64,000 nucleotides of DNA from positions 45,560 to 109,559 of the forward strand of contig NZ_MUXV01000036.1 of NCBI RefSeq assembly GCF_002014975.1, written 5' to 3'. Made by a program: the position numbers and the translations under genes. Below, one piece after another: positions 49,363 to 58,902 of this stretch (position 1 is its first letter; each line of letters begins with the position of its first letter). Below the pieces are notes generated by a model. The model searched no databases and was not told the origin of the DNA. It saw only the letters and a program-made list of their open reading frames with translations. The DNA comes from Moraxella bovis (GTDB lineage: Bacteria; Pseudomonadota; Gammaproteobacteria; Pseudomonadales; Moraxellaceae).

Positions 49363-49965
49363 ATGAAATTAGTAATCATAGACACAAACTGTGCCAATTT
49401 AACTTCGGTTAAATTTGCCTTTGAACGCTTGGGTATTACCCCGATTATTTCGGACGATAAAGAAATCATCTTATCCGCCGAAAAGATAGTATTACCAGGG
49501 GTGGGAACGGCTGAATTTGCAATGAATGAACTTAGCAAAAAAGGCTTAATTGATACCATTAGACAAATCAAAGTACCCACGCTTGGCATTTGTTTGGGAA
49601 TGCAATTATTGGGCGAGTATTCTCTTGAGGGGCAAACTGCCAATATTAACACGCTAAATTTAATTGCCAACAATACGCATAAACTAGAAGTGGGTGAATT
49701 GCCCTTACCGCATATGGGCTGGAATAAACTGTATTTTGATGAGATAAATAATCCTTTGTTTAAAAACATTAACAATGGCGATTTTGTTTATTTTGTTCAT
49801 AGTTATGCAATGGGTGTCAATGAATTTACCCTTGCCACAAGCTATTATGGGCAGGCATTTAGTGCCATTGTCAATAAAGACAATTTTTTTGGAATGCAAT
49901 TTCACCCAGAGAAATCTGGCAAGGTTGGTTTACAATTATTAAAAAACTTTGTGGAGAATATTTAA
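49363..49965 (+). CDS. hisH: Imidazole glycerol phosphate synthase, glutaminase subunit
   Basis: 200 aa class I glutamine amidotransferase: nucleophile Cys in LGICLGMQLLGEYS (about residue 77), His-Glu in GMQFHPEKSGKVG near the C-terminus. It feeds ammonia to HisF. The start is after AGGATAAAAA. AT-rich like hisC, hisB and hisA. Confidence 0.96.
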   Translation: MKLVIIDTNCANLTSVKFAFERLGITPIISDDKEIILSAEKIVLPGVGTAEFAMNELSKKGLIDTIRQIKVPTLGICLGMQLLGEYSLEGQTANINTLNLIANNTHKLEVGELPLPHMGWNKLYFDEINNPLFKNINNGDFVYFVHSYAMGVNEFTLATSYYGQAFSAIVNKDNFFGMQFHPEKSGKVGLQLLKNFVENI

Positions 49966-49971
49966 ATCATA

Positions 49972-50047
49972 GGGGCGAATATAATTTGCCCGCAAAGTCC
50001 ACATTTTAAAAAAATATTAAGTCCAAAAACGGTGCGTATTACGCACC
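49972..50047. repeat. Two palindromes, hisH-hisA gap
   Basis: GGGGCGAATATAATTTGCCC (49972 on, imperfect) and GGTGCGTATTACGCACC (50031-50047) fill an 88-base gap. The second ends 25 bases before the hisA start. Confidence 0.6.
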
Positions 50048-50071
50048 TTACAAATGATGGAGAATATATCA

Positions 50072-50800
50072 ATGAGTTTAATTATCCCCGCACTTGATTT
50101 AATAGACGGGCAAATTGTGCGTTTACATCAAGGCGATTATGCCAAACAAACGAGTTATGACTTTGACCCGATTAAAAAATTCCAAGAATATATTAACGAT
50201 GGGGCAAATTATTTGCACCTTGTGGATTTGACAGGGGCAAAAGACCCAAACAAACGCCAAATTGATTTGATTGGACAAATCATTAAACAAACGAGTGCCG
50301 ACATTCAAGTCGGGGGCGGTATTAGAAATGAGAGCGAAATCAAAGCCTTATTTGACATTGGGGCAAGACGGTTGGTAATTGGTTCATTGGCAATTAAAGA
50401 AAAGGCTTTGGTTAAATCGTGGTTTAATACTTATGGGGCGGATAAATTTGTCCTTGCCCTTGATGTCAATGTCATTGACAATAACCCCTATATTGCCATT
50501 AGCGGTTGGCAAGAAAATAGCGGGGTATTGCTTGATGATATTATCAATGAATATTTGCAAGTGGGCTTGGTTCATGTTCTTTGTACCGATATTAGCAAAG
50601 ACGGGACATTAACGGGTTCTAATGTTGCCCTATATCAAGACTTAATAAAAAAATACCCCACTTTAAAAATCCAATCATCGGGCGGTATTGGCAATCTTGA
50701 TGATATTAAAGCGATTAAAAATACAGGCGTGAGTGGTATTATTGTTGGGCGAGCGTTATTAGAAGGGAAAGTTTATTTAAAGGAAGCGATAGAATGTTGA
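50072..50800 (+). CDS. hisA: ProFAR isomerase
   Basis: 242 aa from [13 protein letters not shown], with GGAG nine bases upstream; an ATG six codons earlier overlaps this ribosome site. It is a (beta-alpha)8 barrel with catalytic Asp in PALDLIDG and in [10 protein letters not shown], and phosphate-binding VGGGIRN and SSGGIG. It isomerises ProFAR to PRFAR. It overlaps hisF by seven bases. Confidence 0.96.
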   Translation: MSLIIPALDLIDGQIVRLHQGDYAKQTSYDFDPIKKFQEYINDGANYLHLVDLTGAKDPNKRQIDLIGQIIKQTSADIQVGGGIRNESEIKALFDIGARRLVIGSLAIKEKALVKSWFNTYGADKFVLALDVNVIDNNPYIAISGWQENSGVLLDDIINEYLQVGLVHVLCTDISKDGTLTGSNVALYQDLIKKYPTLKIQSSGGIGNLDDIKAIKNTGVSGIIVGRALLEGKVYLKEAIEC

Positions 50801-51600
50801 TTTTAGAAACTTTAAAACAAAAAAATGAATTAGCCAAACGCATTATTCCTTGTCTTGATGTCAAAAATGGACAAGTGGTCAAAGGCGTGCAATTTAAAAA
50901 TCACGAGATTGTTGGCGACATTGTGCCACTTGCCAAGTTTTATAGCGATGAAGGGGCGGACGAACTGGTATTTTATGACATTTCGGCATCGTCAGACGGA
51001 CGGACGGTGGACAAGGCGTGGGTACGTGAAGTGGCACAGGTCATTGACATTCCCTTTTGTGTGGCGGGGGGCATTCGTACGCTTGTCGATGCCGAAGTGA
51101 TTTTTGAATATGGGGCGGACAAGATTTCGGTCAATTCGCCCGCCCTTGAAAATCCAAGTCTGGTTGCCGAGCTTGCCAAACGCTTTGGCGTGCAGGCGGT
51201 GGTGGTAGGCATTGACAGTTGGTACGATAAAAGCACGGGGATTTATTGGGTAAACCAATATACAGGCGATGAAAAAAAGACCAAAAAAACTGAGTGGCAG
51301 GTGGCGGACTGGGTGCGTGAAGTCCAAAATTTGGGGGCGGGCGAGATTGTGCTAAATGTGATGAACCAAGACGGCGTAAGGGCTGGCTACGATGTGGCAC
51401 AGCTTGCCAAAGTGCGTGAAATTTGTGCTGTGCCACTGATTGCGTCAGGTGGGGCGGGGGCAATGAGCCATTTTTATGATGTATTTGTGCAAGCCAATGT
51501 GGACGGAGCGTTGGCGGCAAGTGTGTTTCATAAGGGGTTGATACAGATTGGCGAGCTTAAAAGTTACCTTAAAAATCAAGGTGTTGCAGTTCGAACTTAA
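50794..51600 (+). CDS. hisF: Imidazole glycerol phosphate synthase, cyclase subunit
   Basis: 268 aa, with [20 protein letters not shown] after a ~13-residue N-terminal extension. The barrel includes [42 protein letters not shown] and IASGGAGAM. It resembles E. coli HisF closely from memory. It pairs with HisH. A start seven bases inside hisA shows coupling. hisI, which closes the enteric operon, does not follow: a terminator and an efflux operon do. Confidence 0.96.
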   Translation: MLILETLKQKNELAKRIIPCLDVKNGQVVKGVQFKNHEIVGDIVPLAKFYSDEGADELVFYDISASSDGRTVDKAWVREVAQVIDIPFCVAGGIRTLVDAEVIFEYGADKISVNSPALENPSLVAELAKRFGVQAVVVGIDSWYDKSTGIYWVNQYTGDEKKTKKTEWQVADWVREVQNLGAGEIVLNVMNQDGVRAGYDVAQLAKVREICAVPLIASGGAGAMSHFYDVFVQANVDGALAASVFHKGLIQIGELKSYLKNQGVAVRT

Positions 51601-51614
51601 CCACCACTACCCAC

Positions 51615-51648
51615 AAAAACGCCGTTATCAGAAAATGGCGTTTTTTTA
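51615..51648. terminator. Bidirectional terminator between hisF and the efflux operon
   Basis: AAAAACGCC / GGCGTTTTTTT stem with a 14-base loop, between two convergent genes. Confidence 0.75.
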
Positions 51649-51655
51649 ACCATCG

Positions 51656-52777
51656 TCATTTAACAGCAACCTCATTGACTTTATCGATTTTTACCACCGC
51701 CGACATGCCCATACTCACATTTTTTACCGCACTTTGATTAGGGTCAAACTCAATTTTGACAGGAATTCTTTGAGCGATTTTGATAAAATTACCCGTACTG
51801 GGGTCGGTTTTGGCGGTGCTAAACTCCGACCCTGTGGCAGGGGCGATTTGAGTAACTTTGCCCGTTAATATGGTTTTTCCGCCCAAAGCGTCCATCTCAA
51901 TGTGAGCAAGTGACCCTATGCCAATTTGGGCGATTTCGGTTTCTTTGACATTGGCAATCAGCCAATAATCAGGTGGTACCACCGTCATCAAATTCGTCCC
52001 CACCGCCACCAGTTGCCCTGTCTTTGCGGTAATCTCGCCAAGCTGTCCGCTGATGGGTGATTTTATCAAGGTCTGCTCCAAATCCAATTTGGCAAGTTCA
52101 AGCCCTGCTTTGGCATTGTCAATCGCCACCAGATTACTTTTTTCATTCACCTTCACATCAATCGCCTGCTGTTCAGAGGCTTTTTTCTGAGCAATGGCTT
52201 GGGCAAGTGCCGACTGTGCTTTTTTGACATTGGTTTGGGCGTCATCATAGGCTTGACGAGACACAGCGTCTATCTTAATCAGCTCTGCCATTCTGCCAAA
52301 TTGTGCCTGTGCATTGGCAAGGGTTGCCTGTGCCGAGCTGATGTTTGCGTCCATGACGGCGATGTTAGCGACCGCCGAAGTTTGGGCTTGCTTGATTTTT
52401 TGCAATGCCGTCTCTTGGGCAAGCACGCCTGCACTCGCCTGAGCCACCTTCATCTCATATTGCTCCGTCTCAATCTGTACAAGCGGTTGTCCAGCCTCCA
52501 CCCACTCATAATCCTGCACCAAAATTTCCTTGACATAGCCACCCACTTTGGGACTAATCACGGTCGCCTTACCACGAATGTAGGCGTTGTTGGTCTCGAT
52601 ATAATTGGGAGAAAAAGGTGGTAATTGATAAGCATACAAAATCCCCATCACGCCCGAGAGCAAAAGACCTAGCACCAACAATTTCTTCAAGGGAGATTTC
52701 TTTTTGGGTTGCCAAGTTTGTGGCTCATTTGGGTTTGTTTGGGGTTCTTCATTTTGTATTGGTGTAGATTGCGTCAT
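51656..52777 (-). CDS. HlyD/EmrA-family membrane fusion protein
   Basis: 373 aa. A cytoplasmic Pro/Gln-rich tail, one membrane segment (about 31-49), a biotinyl-lipoyl-like domain (KGAVISPKVGGYV style; here KATVISPKVGGYVKEI), a long Ala/Gln-rich coiled coil (about 115-235), then beta-barrel regions. It bridges the inner-membrane pump to an outer-membrane channel. It follows the MFS gene by 78 bases in the same direction. Confidence 0.9.
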   Translation of the reverse strand: MTQSTPIQNEEPQTNPNEPQTWQPKKKSPLKKLLVLGLLLSGVMGILYAYQLPPFSPNYIETNNAYIRGKATVISPKVGGYVKEILVQDYEWVEAGQPLVQIETEQYEMKVAQASAGVLAQETALQKIKQAQTSAVANIAVMDANISSAQATLANAQAQFGRMAELIKIDAVSRQAYDDAQTNVKKAQSALAQAIAQKKASEQQAIDVKVNEKSNLVAIDNAKAGLELAKLDLEQTLIKSPISGQLGEITAKTGQLVAVGTNLMTVVPPDYWLIANVKETEIAQIGIGSLAHIEMDALGGKTILTGKVTQIAPATGSEFSTAKTDPSTGNFIKIAQRIPVKIEFDPNQSAVKNVSMGMSAVVKIDKVNEVAVK

Positions 52778-52855
52778 TTTTTACTCTATTGCATTTATTT
52801 GGTTTTTAATTAAATATTGGTGATGGGGCAAATAACGCCCTTGATAACTTAACCA

Positions 52856-54469
52856 TCATCGTCTGCCTCGATTGGGGTCTGCCAAATAGGCTTGCAATTT
52901 TTGCATTTCCACTTCTAGCACATCAATTTGATGGTAACGGCGATACGCCCAAAAGACAAAAGACACCACAAAGCCCAAACTGGCAAATACCCAAACCCAA
53001 AAGAACAAATCGTTATATGCCAAGATTCTTGCTTCTAGATTTGCCATTTGTACCGCTTGGGCGTAGTTGGCGGTGGTGATGGTGCCGTCATCGAGGGTGA
53101 TTTGAGCAAGCAGGTTTTGTAGGTGGGCTTGTGTTTGAATTTGCACAAATGCCCCAAAAATGGCATTCCCCAAAAGCCCGCCAAACACCTGTGTCGCCGA
53201 ATACACCGCCACAAAGCCCGCTATCTGCTCTACCCCTTCGGCAATCGCTCTCACCATGCCCTCCAACATCACAGGTCCTGCAAAATAAAAGGTCGCAAAA
53301 GCAATCAATGACTGACTGACATAAAAATGACTGACAGGCGTAACGGACGACACACCGATGTCCAAATATGCCCCCACCGCAATCCCCAGCAGGGCTATCA
53401 TGGTATTTCGGCGAACATCTTTGGGGTTTAGGGTGATGATACTTAGTATGAGTCCAAATAAAGAGGAGATAAAAATGAGTTTATAATACCCATAAAGCTG
53501 TTCACTACTTAACCCCATCAACGCCAAAACACCCCCTGCCCCCACGCTTTGCTCTGTCGTAAACAGTCGTGTCAGCATTGCCATGAGCAAAAAGAAACTG
53601 ATTTGCCGAGCAGAAATCCAATGCCAGTTAATGAGTGGTTTGTCACGATAGGCTTCCAGCCACAACGCTAGCCCCAAAAAGAGCACCCCAGACGCCAAGA
53701 AAAACCCCAGCCAAGTGGTCGTCCACCACACCACATTCCCCAAACTCAAATACGCACAAAGACACGCCACCCCTGCCGAAAACAGCCCAAAACTGAGCCA
53801 ATCTCTCCATGATAAAGCAGGCTCGTGATAGCCTTTTGGTAGGGGCAAATACAGCACAGCAGATAGGCAAATGAGGGTGATGGCAAGCTGAAACACAAAC
53901 ATCGCTGTCACATTGCCGTCCGCCAGTAGCGTGGGCGACATCATATAACAAAGGCTTGACACCGCCTGCATGAGCCCTGCTGATAACGCCAGTGGAATGA
54001 GTGCCTTGCCTGCCCGAAAAGTTTGCATGGCATAAAACATACCCAGCGTCAAAAGCCCGCTCGTTCCCACACCCATGATAAAACGAGCGACGAGTTCGAG
54101 CTCAAAGCGACCACCAAAAGTTTGGAGCACATTGCTCACAAACATCAAAATCAGCGTCCAACGAACAAACTTTTGTAAAGAATAATGTTGGCGAATTTTT
54201 AGCCACATTATGCCCATCACCGCATTGCCCATCAAATATGCCGACTGCACCCAAATGCCCTGCATGGTGTCTAAGGCAAGCTCACCACGCACCGCCCCCA
54301 TGTTGGCGGTCAAAAGCCCGTTTTGTAACCCTGCACAAAAAATCAATAACAGCCCAATCAACACATAAGCAAGCTGTCTTTTGCCTGTGTGAATCGGAGA
54401 GGCAGGCGAGCCAGCCATAAAAGGCTGTTCATCAGGTTTATAAATGTAGCCGTTGTCTTGAAGTGCCAT
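52856..54469 (-). CDS. MFS efflux transporter, DHA2 (EmrB-like) family
   Basis: 537 aa with about 14 membrane segments, starting near residue 30. The N-terminal half has the substrate-path region GIWVQSAYLMGNAV and ARFIMGVGTSGLLT. Paired with the HlyD-type gene and divergent from an AraC regulator, this is a tripartite multidrug pump lacking its own outer-membrane channel. The substrate is unknown. The gene order, pump before fusion protein, is the reverse of E. coli emrAB. Confidence 0.88.
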   Translation of the reverse strand: MALQDNGYIYKPDEQPFMAGSPASPIHTGKRQLAYVLIGLLLIFCAGLQNGLLTANMGAVRGELALDTMQGIWVQSAYLMGNAVMGIMWLKIRQHYSLQKFVRWTLILMFVSNVLQTFGGRFELELVARFIMGVGTSGLLTLGMFYAMQTFRAGKALIPLALSAGLMQAVSSLCYMMSPTLLADGNVTAMFVFQLAITLICLSAVLYLPLPKGYHEPALSWRDWLSFGLFSAGVACLCAYLSLGNVVWWTTTWLGFFLASGVLFLGLALWLEAYRDKPLINWHWISARQISFFLLMAMLTRLFTTEQSVGAGGVLALMGLSSEQLYGYYKLIFISSLFGLILSIITLNPKDVRRNTMIALLGIAVGAYLDIGVSSVTPVSHFYVSQSLIAFATFYFAGPVMLEGMVRAIAEGVEQIAGFVAVYSATQVFGGLLGNAIFGAFVQIQTQAHLQNLLAQITLDDGTITTANYAQAVQMANLEARILAYNDLFFWVWVFASLGFVVSFVFWAYRRYHQIDVLEVEMQKLQAYLADPNRGRR

Positions 54470-54745
54470 AGGGTTTGTTGATTGGGATAAATGAGCTTAA
54501 AATTGGGTTTGGATAAATTGATTTAGATAAATGGGTTTTGGGTAAATTCGCCCATAAATTCACCCAGACAAATCAGCTTAGATAAACTAACTGGGTCAAA
54601 TTAAGCAACAACACCTTAATACCCATGAGGCAGTTGGGCATTATCCGCCATCGTGTATTTTTGATGATATTGATACAAAGAATGGCTATTATACTGACAA
54701 AAATTTTATTAAAATAGGTCAAAATCATACTTTTTTAGGGTAAAA

Positions 54746-55615
54746 ATGGGAAATTTTGACATACCACTCATTCCACCACGCCAATTCTCACTCAATTTTA
54801 ATTGTGGACTCATCAGTAAACTAAACGCCAACGCTGACGATTATCATCGCAATCTGATGGCACAAATGGACAAAACACACCGTTTTGATTTTTTTATTTG
54901 GTTTTTTTGCACCAGTGGCACCATCGAGCAAGTGATTGATTTTGAAAAAATTTCCACCACCGCAGGGCAAGCGGTATTTATCCGCCCCCACCAGCTACAC
55001 AAGATGAACCACACCGACGGTTTTGATGGTTTTATTTTGACTTGGCGAGATGAATTTTTGGTAAAATCGGTGTCGTGTGAGACTTTTCCGTCCGTGCAAG
55101 TCTTTGATGAGCAAGAAAAAATCGCCCTGCACAATTTTGGCGAAGTGTTAAAAATTGGCTTAACCATGACCGACTTGACCACAAAGGTGGCGTTTTTACA
55201 ACATCAGCTATCGGCATTTTTATTATATTTACAGTGCTGTTTTGGCAAAGCAACGCTGACCAACAGCCCAAGTTTGGTTCGTCATCAGGCGTTTTTGGCA
55301 TTATTAGAGCAACATTATCAAACTCATCATCAAGTACAATTTTATGCCAAAATGCTCGCCTGCTCACCAAAATCACTAAGCACCGCTTGCCAAACCCACG
55401 CCCAAAAAACCGCCAAAACATTGATTTTTGAGCGGTTATTATTGGAGAGCAAACGACTGCTTGTCCACAGTGATTTGACAATAACACAAATCGGCGAACG
55501 GCTTGGTTTTGGTGAAAGCACCCATTTTGCTAAGTTTTTTAGGACATGGCAAGGTGTTACAGCCCATGAATTTCGCAAACAATTTAACCTTCATGACAAC
55601 GCCACCCAAAAATGA
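54746..55615 (+). CDS. AraC-family transcriptional regulator
   Basis: 289 aa. The N-terminal cupin-type sensor region (about 40-160) includes FIRPHQLHKMNH, followed by two C-terminal helix-turn-helix motifs: HHQVQFYAKMLACSPKSLS near 205 and TITQIGERLGFGESTHFAKFFRTWQGVTAHEFR near 250, the second cut here as TQIGERLGFGESTHFAKFFR. It lies 276 bases from, and divergent to, the efflux operon, which it probably controls; it may respond to a small aromatic or sugar ligand. Confidence 0.87.
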   Translation: MGNFDIPLIPPRQFSLNFNCGLISKLNANADDYHRNLMAQMDKTHRFDFFIWFFCTSGTIEQVIDFEKISTTAGQAVFIRPHQLHKMNHTDGFDGFILTWRDEFLVKSVSCETFPSVQVFDEQEKIALHNFGEVLKIGLTMTDLTTKVAFLQHQLSAFLLYLQCCFGKATLTNSPSLVRHQAFLALLEQHYQTHHQVQFYAKMLACSPKSLSTACQTHAQKTAKTLIFERLLLESKRLLVHSDLTITQIGERLGFGESTHFAKFFRTWQGVTAHEFRKQFNLHDNATQK

Positions 55616-55754
55616 TGGGGTTAAATGCTATTTATGGCAGTTTTATTTTACAAAATAATACACTTGTAAACTTCTATTTTTAAAAAAATCTTGTTACAAT
55701 ACCCTCTTTAAATTGTAAACAAATTTTTCAAAAACATTTGCAAGGAATATAACG

Positions 55755-57047
55755 ATGAAAAAACCTCATTTTGAGCGAGCCGACAGCGAGCGAGTGGTCA
55801 TCACAGGCATGGGGGCGATTACCCCTGTGGGCAATGATTTGGACACCATTTGGGCAAACTTAACAAATGGCGTGAGCGGTATTCGTGCCATACCTGATTT
55901 TGACGGCTTGGAGATGAGTGAGTTTCGCTCAAAGATTGCAGGGCTGGTTAAGGATTTTAATGCCGAAGAGTTTTTGAACCCCAAAGAGATTCGCCGTTTT
56001 GATGAGTTTGTGCACTACGCCCAAGTTGCGTCCGCCCAAGCCTTGTATCACGCTGGACTGATAGATGGCATTAAGGGCGAAAGTTTGCCTGTTAATGTGG
56101 ACAGCGAGCGATTTGGTGTGGTGATGGGGTCAGGGATTGGTGGCATACAAACCATTGAGAATAGCCGAGATACCCTGCGTGATAACGGGGCAAAAAAAGT
56201 CTCACCTTTTATCATCCCAGGCTCCATTGTCAATATGCCCGCAGGACTCATCGCCATTCGCCATAACCTAAAAGGGGCGAACCTTGCCACGTCCACCGCT
56301 TGCACCACATCCACGCACGCCATCGGGCTTGGGGCAAGGCTCATCGCCTGTGGCGATTTGGATGCGGTGTTGGTGGGCGGTAGCGAAAAGGCAAGCACAC
56401 CGCTTGGACTGTCGGGCTTTGGGGCAATGCACGCCCTATCCACTCGCAACGATGAACCCACCCGAGCGTCTCGCCCCTTTGATAAGGACAGAGATGGCTT
56501 TGTGCTTGGGAACGGAGCAGGGGCGTTGGTGCTAGAAAGCCTTGCTCATGCTAAGGCTCGTGGGGCAACGATTTTGGCAGAAGTGGCAGGTTTTGGTATG
56601 AGCAATGACGCAAGCCACATCACCGCCCCACCAACAAACGGTAACGGGGCAAAACGTGCGATGATAAACGCCTTAGCAGACGGCGGTATCAGTACCGACA
56701 AAGTCGGCTATATCAATGCCCACGGCACGTCCACGCCCGCAGGGGACGTGGCAGAAAGCAGTGCGATTGAAAGCCTATTTGGTAAAAACATTTTGGTGAG
56801 TTCCACCAAATCCATGACAGGGCATTTGCTCGGGGCGGCAGGAGCGATAGAAGCCATCTTTACCGTGCTTGCCTTACAGCACCAAACCCTACCCCCCACC
56901 ATCAACCTAGACAACCCAGATCCTGCCTGTACGCTTGACTATATTCCCCATACCGCAAGGGCGGTGAGTGGTGTGAACTATGCCATTTCGAACAGCTTTG
57001 GCTTTGGCGGGACGAATGGTAGTTTGGTGTTTAGGCGTTGGGCGTAA
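55755..57047 (+). CDS. fabF: 3-oxoacyl-[ACP] synthase II
   Basis: 430 aa thiolase-fold condensing enzyme. Catalytic Cys in STACTTSTHAIGLGARLI (about residue 181), His in NAHGTSTPAGD (about 320) and His in MTGHLLGAAGAIEA (about 355). It elongates fatty acids, including cis-vaccenate formation. The ribosome site is AAGGAATATAACG. It is not next to acpP or other fab genes, so it may be a second copy of the KAS II enzyme. Confidence 0.93.
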   Translation: MKKPHFERADSERVVITGMGAITPVGNDLDTIWANLTNGVSGIRAIPDFDGLEMSEFRSKIAGLVKDFNAEEFLNPKEIRRFDEFVHYAQVASAQALYHAGLIDGIKGESLPVNVDSERFGVVMGSGIGGIQTIENSRDTLRDNGAKKVSPFIIPGSIVNMPAGLIAIRHNLKGANLATSTACTTSTHAIGLGARLIACGDLDAVLVGGSEKASTPLGLSGFGAMHALSTRNDEPTRASRPFDKDRDGFVLGNGAGALVLESLAHAKARGATILAEVAGFGMSNDASHITAPPTNGNGAKRAMINALADGGISTDKVGYINAHGTSTPAGDVAESSAIESLFGKNILVSSTKSMTGHLLGAAGAIEAIFTVLALQHQTLPPTINLDNPDPACTLDYIPHTARAVSGVNYAISNSFGFGGTNGSLVFRRWA

Positions 57048-57056
57048 TAAAAATCC

Positions 57057-57086
57057 AAAAGCCCTGTCTTAGAACAGGGCTTTTTA
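57057..57086 (+). terminator. fabF terminator
   Basis: AAAAGCCCTGT / ACAGGGCTTTTT around TCTTAGA, just past the stop; usable for the converging gene as well. Confidence 0.8.
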
Positions 57087-57104
57087 TAGATAGACTTGGC
57101 AGAA

Positions 57105-57596
57105 TTATTTCACTTTAACCAATTTGCCTTGATTATTTGATTTTAGTTTAACCGTTCGCTTTTTTGACGGGAAACAGCTCGGGTCGCTATCGGCATAAGA
57201 TACTTCTGTAACATGGATAATGCCATTGACCACTTTAACATTGCCTGATAATTCTGCCGAATGCACATCGCCTTTTTTGTATTGATTTTTTCCCGTTGCC
57301 AAAAATGTCGCCACTTCAAAACTGCCTGTGGTATTATGACAGTTTAGCTCTTCGCAATAATACAGTGAGACTATCGCATCTTTTTTGCCATCTTTATTGA
57401 TGTCAGCATAAATAATGTCTTTTTGCGACAATGCCTACGTATAGGCATCTTCGCCATTATGCTCTATCTCTTCTTGATTCATGGCGTGTACCGTTTTATT
57501 GGCTTGTTTATTGGCTAGGCTGTTTAAGCTCTCTGCATGGGCGGTACTGGCGAATAACAAGACAGCAGGCAGTAGATAAGATAATTTCATCATTTT
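57105..57596 (-). pseudogene. Secreted hypothetical protein interrupted by an in-frame TAG
   Basis: The ATG at 57596 opens a signal peptide (MMKLSYLLPAVLLFASTAHA, cleavage after AHA) followed by about 32 residues ending GEDAYT, then TAG near 57436. The same frame continues with ALSQKDIIYADINKDGKKD to 57105, about 110 more residues. A single C-to-T change in a CAG codon would explain the stop. The C-terminal part has a DxNxDGxxD calcium-loop-like motif (DINKDGKKD) and three cysteines. Probable secreted or periplasmic protein, now broken. Confidence 0.7.
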
Positions 57597-58072
57597 CTCC
57601 GTGATATGGCTAGGTTAGGTTTAAATCATCAAGTTAGGGCAAGATGACTTAATCATCCATCATTATATAAATAAAGAACTTTAAAATTACCACAAATTTA
57701 CAATATGTGGGCGTAGGGACTGGCTCTGCACGTCCGATAAAATCATTACATCATCAAGGGCGTGTTCAACATGCCCCTACAAATCCTGTGGCAAATATCA
57801 AATTCGTTAGATATAATTAAAAAAAGCACTGAGATAAAACACTTGTTATCAATTTTAAAATAAAGAGCATTGTTTATTGATGATATTTTGGATGAATTTA
57901 TAGAAAAAAATAACCAACAATCAGTAAGTTACCATTTTAATTTAAGATTGGGCAAATTTTAACCCCCCTTTACACGAATAATTTACAAGAATTATTCTCA
58001 ATTCTCTTGTTTTTTGCTTATTTTTGGTATATTATAACATTTTATTTATCCCAGCTCTGACAGGAGAGTATC
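57597..58072. other. Non-coding gap with palindrome and L36 promoter region
   Basis: No convincing gene in about 475 bases. It holds the palindrome GGGCGTGTTCAACATGCCC at 57758-57776, a related GC-rich stretch at 57706-57735, a run resembling a weak Fur site at 57988-58002, and a Zur-like box at 58025-58039 ahead of rpmJ. The rest is AT-rich. Confidence 0.6.
58025..58039 (+). promoter_or_regulatory. Zur-like operator before rpmJ type B
   Basis: TGGTATA-T-TATAACA matches the gammaproteobacterial Zur core TGTTATA-N-TATAACA at all but one position by eye. It overlaps a likely -10 region and lies 34 bases before the start of the L36 paralogue. Zur control of zinc-free ribosomal protein paralogues is well known. 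Confidence 0.5.
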
Positions 58073-58213
58073 ATGCAAGTACTATCATCACTCAAATCCG
58101 CCAAAACCCGCCACGAAGATTGCCAAGTGGTTCGCCGTCGTGGTCGCACCTTTGTCATTTGCAAATCCAACCCCCGTTTTAAAGCCGTGCAAGGCGGTAA
58201 AAAACGCAAATAA
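58073..58213 (+). CDS. rpmJ: 50S ribosomal protein L36 type B (zinc-independent paralogue)
   Basis: 46 aa: [11 protein letters not shown] at the start, then [20 protein letters not shown] and a basic tail GGKKRK. It has two cysteines rather than the four-ligand zinc ribbon of type A L36. It replaces zinc-bound L36 when zinc is scarce and is usually next to, or regulated like, other type B ribosomal proteins. AGGAG lies eight bases before the ATG. It stands alone here behind a Zur-like box. Confidence 0.93.
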   Translation: MQVLSSLKSAKTRHEDCQVVRRRGRTFVICKSNPRFKAVQGGKKRK

Positions 58214-58224
58214 TTGTGTGTCAT

Positions 58225-58258
58225 GCCCCCGAACCGCTCTTTACGGGGCGGTTTTTTT
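58225..58258 (+). terminator. Terminator after rpmJ
   Basis: GCCCCGAACCGCTCTTTACGG region forms CCGCTC...GGGGCGG pairing, followed by seven T. It lies about 12 bases past the stop. Confidence 0.65.
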
Positions 58259-58386
58259 GTAATTACTTATTTTAAAATGTCGCTGTTTTGTACAGATGGG
58301 CGGGCTTGCGTTGTCAAGCATGGCTTATTTTGTTATGATGATTATACTTACTAGCCATCATATCTCTTTTATTTATTGGACAAGCC

Positions 58387-58851
58387 ATGAGCCAGTCAGA
58401 CATTTTTAGTACACTCATTCATCATCACGACATTCAGCGTAAGCTGTGTCAAGATTTTCAACATGCCATCACCCAACAAGACCGCCCCAAAGCAGAGAGT
58501 GCCTTTATCCCCCTAAAAAATGAGCTAGAAGCCCACGCCGCCGCCGAAGAGCGTCATCTGTATGTGCCTGTGATGGCGTTTGATGATGGGTTAGAACTCT
58601 CTCGCCACGCCATTGCCGAACATCATGAGATGGACGAGATGATGGCGGTGCTGTCCGATGGGCGAACAGGGGACGAGCGATTCTTTAAGACGGCACAAGA
58701 GCTTATTGATGAGACCTTGCACCATTTAAAAGAAGAAGAAAATGAGTTTGTTAAAGAAGCCAGAGAACTGCTTGACAAACCCACCCAAGAGCGACTGGGC
58801 AAGTTATATCAAGCCGAACATCAGGCATTTGAAGATAAGCATGGGGAGTGA
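58387..58851 (+). CDS. Hemerythrin HHE-domain protein
   Basis: 154 aa, mostly helical. Conserved His/Glu iron-ligand patterns: HHHDIQRKL (about 12-20), EAHAAAEERHLYVPV (about 53-67), EHHEMDEMM (about 80-88) and LHHLKEEENEF (about 117-127). The family binds a di-iron or single iron centre and senses or stores oxygen, or repairs iron centres. Standalone gene. The start is preceded by a weak ribosome site. Confidence 0.85.
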   Translation: MSQSDIFSTLIHHHDIQRKLCQDFQHAITQQDRPKAESAFIPLKNELEAHAAAEERHLYVPVMAFDDGLELSRHAIAEHHEMDEMMAVLSDGRTGDERFFKTAQELIDETLHHLKEEENEFVKEARELLDKPTQERLGKLYQAEHQAFEDKHGE

Positions 58852-58902
58852 TTGTTTTACAATGCAGACCCAAACCGCTTTAAAAAAATGGTAAAATAAC
58901 CC

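Noticed and set aside
57988..58002. Fur-like site TGAGAATAATTCTTG before rpmJ
   Set aside because: Only one half matches well; the Zur-like box nearby is more convincing.
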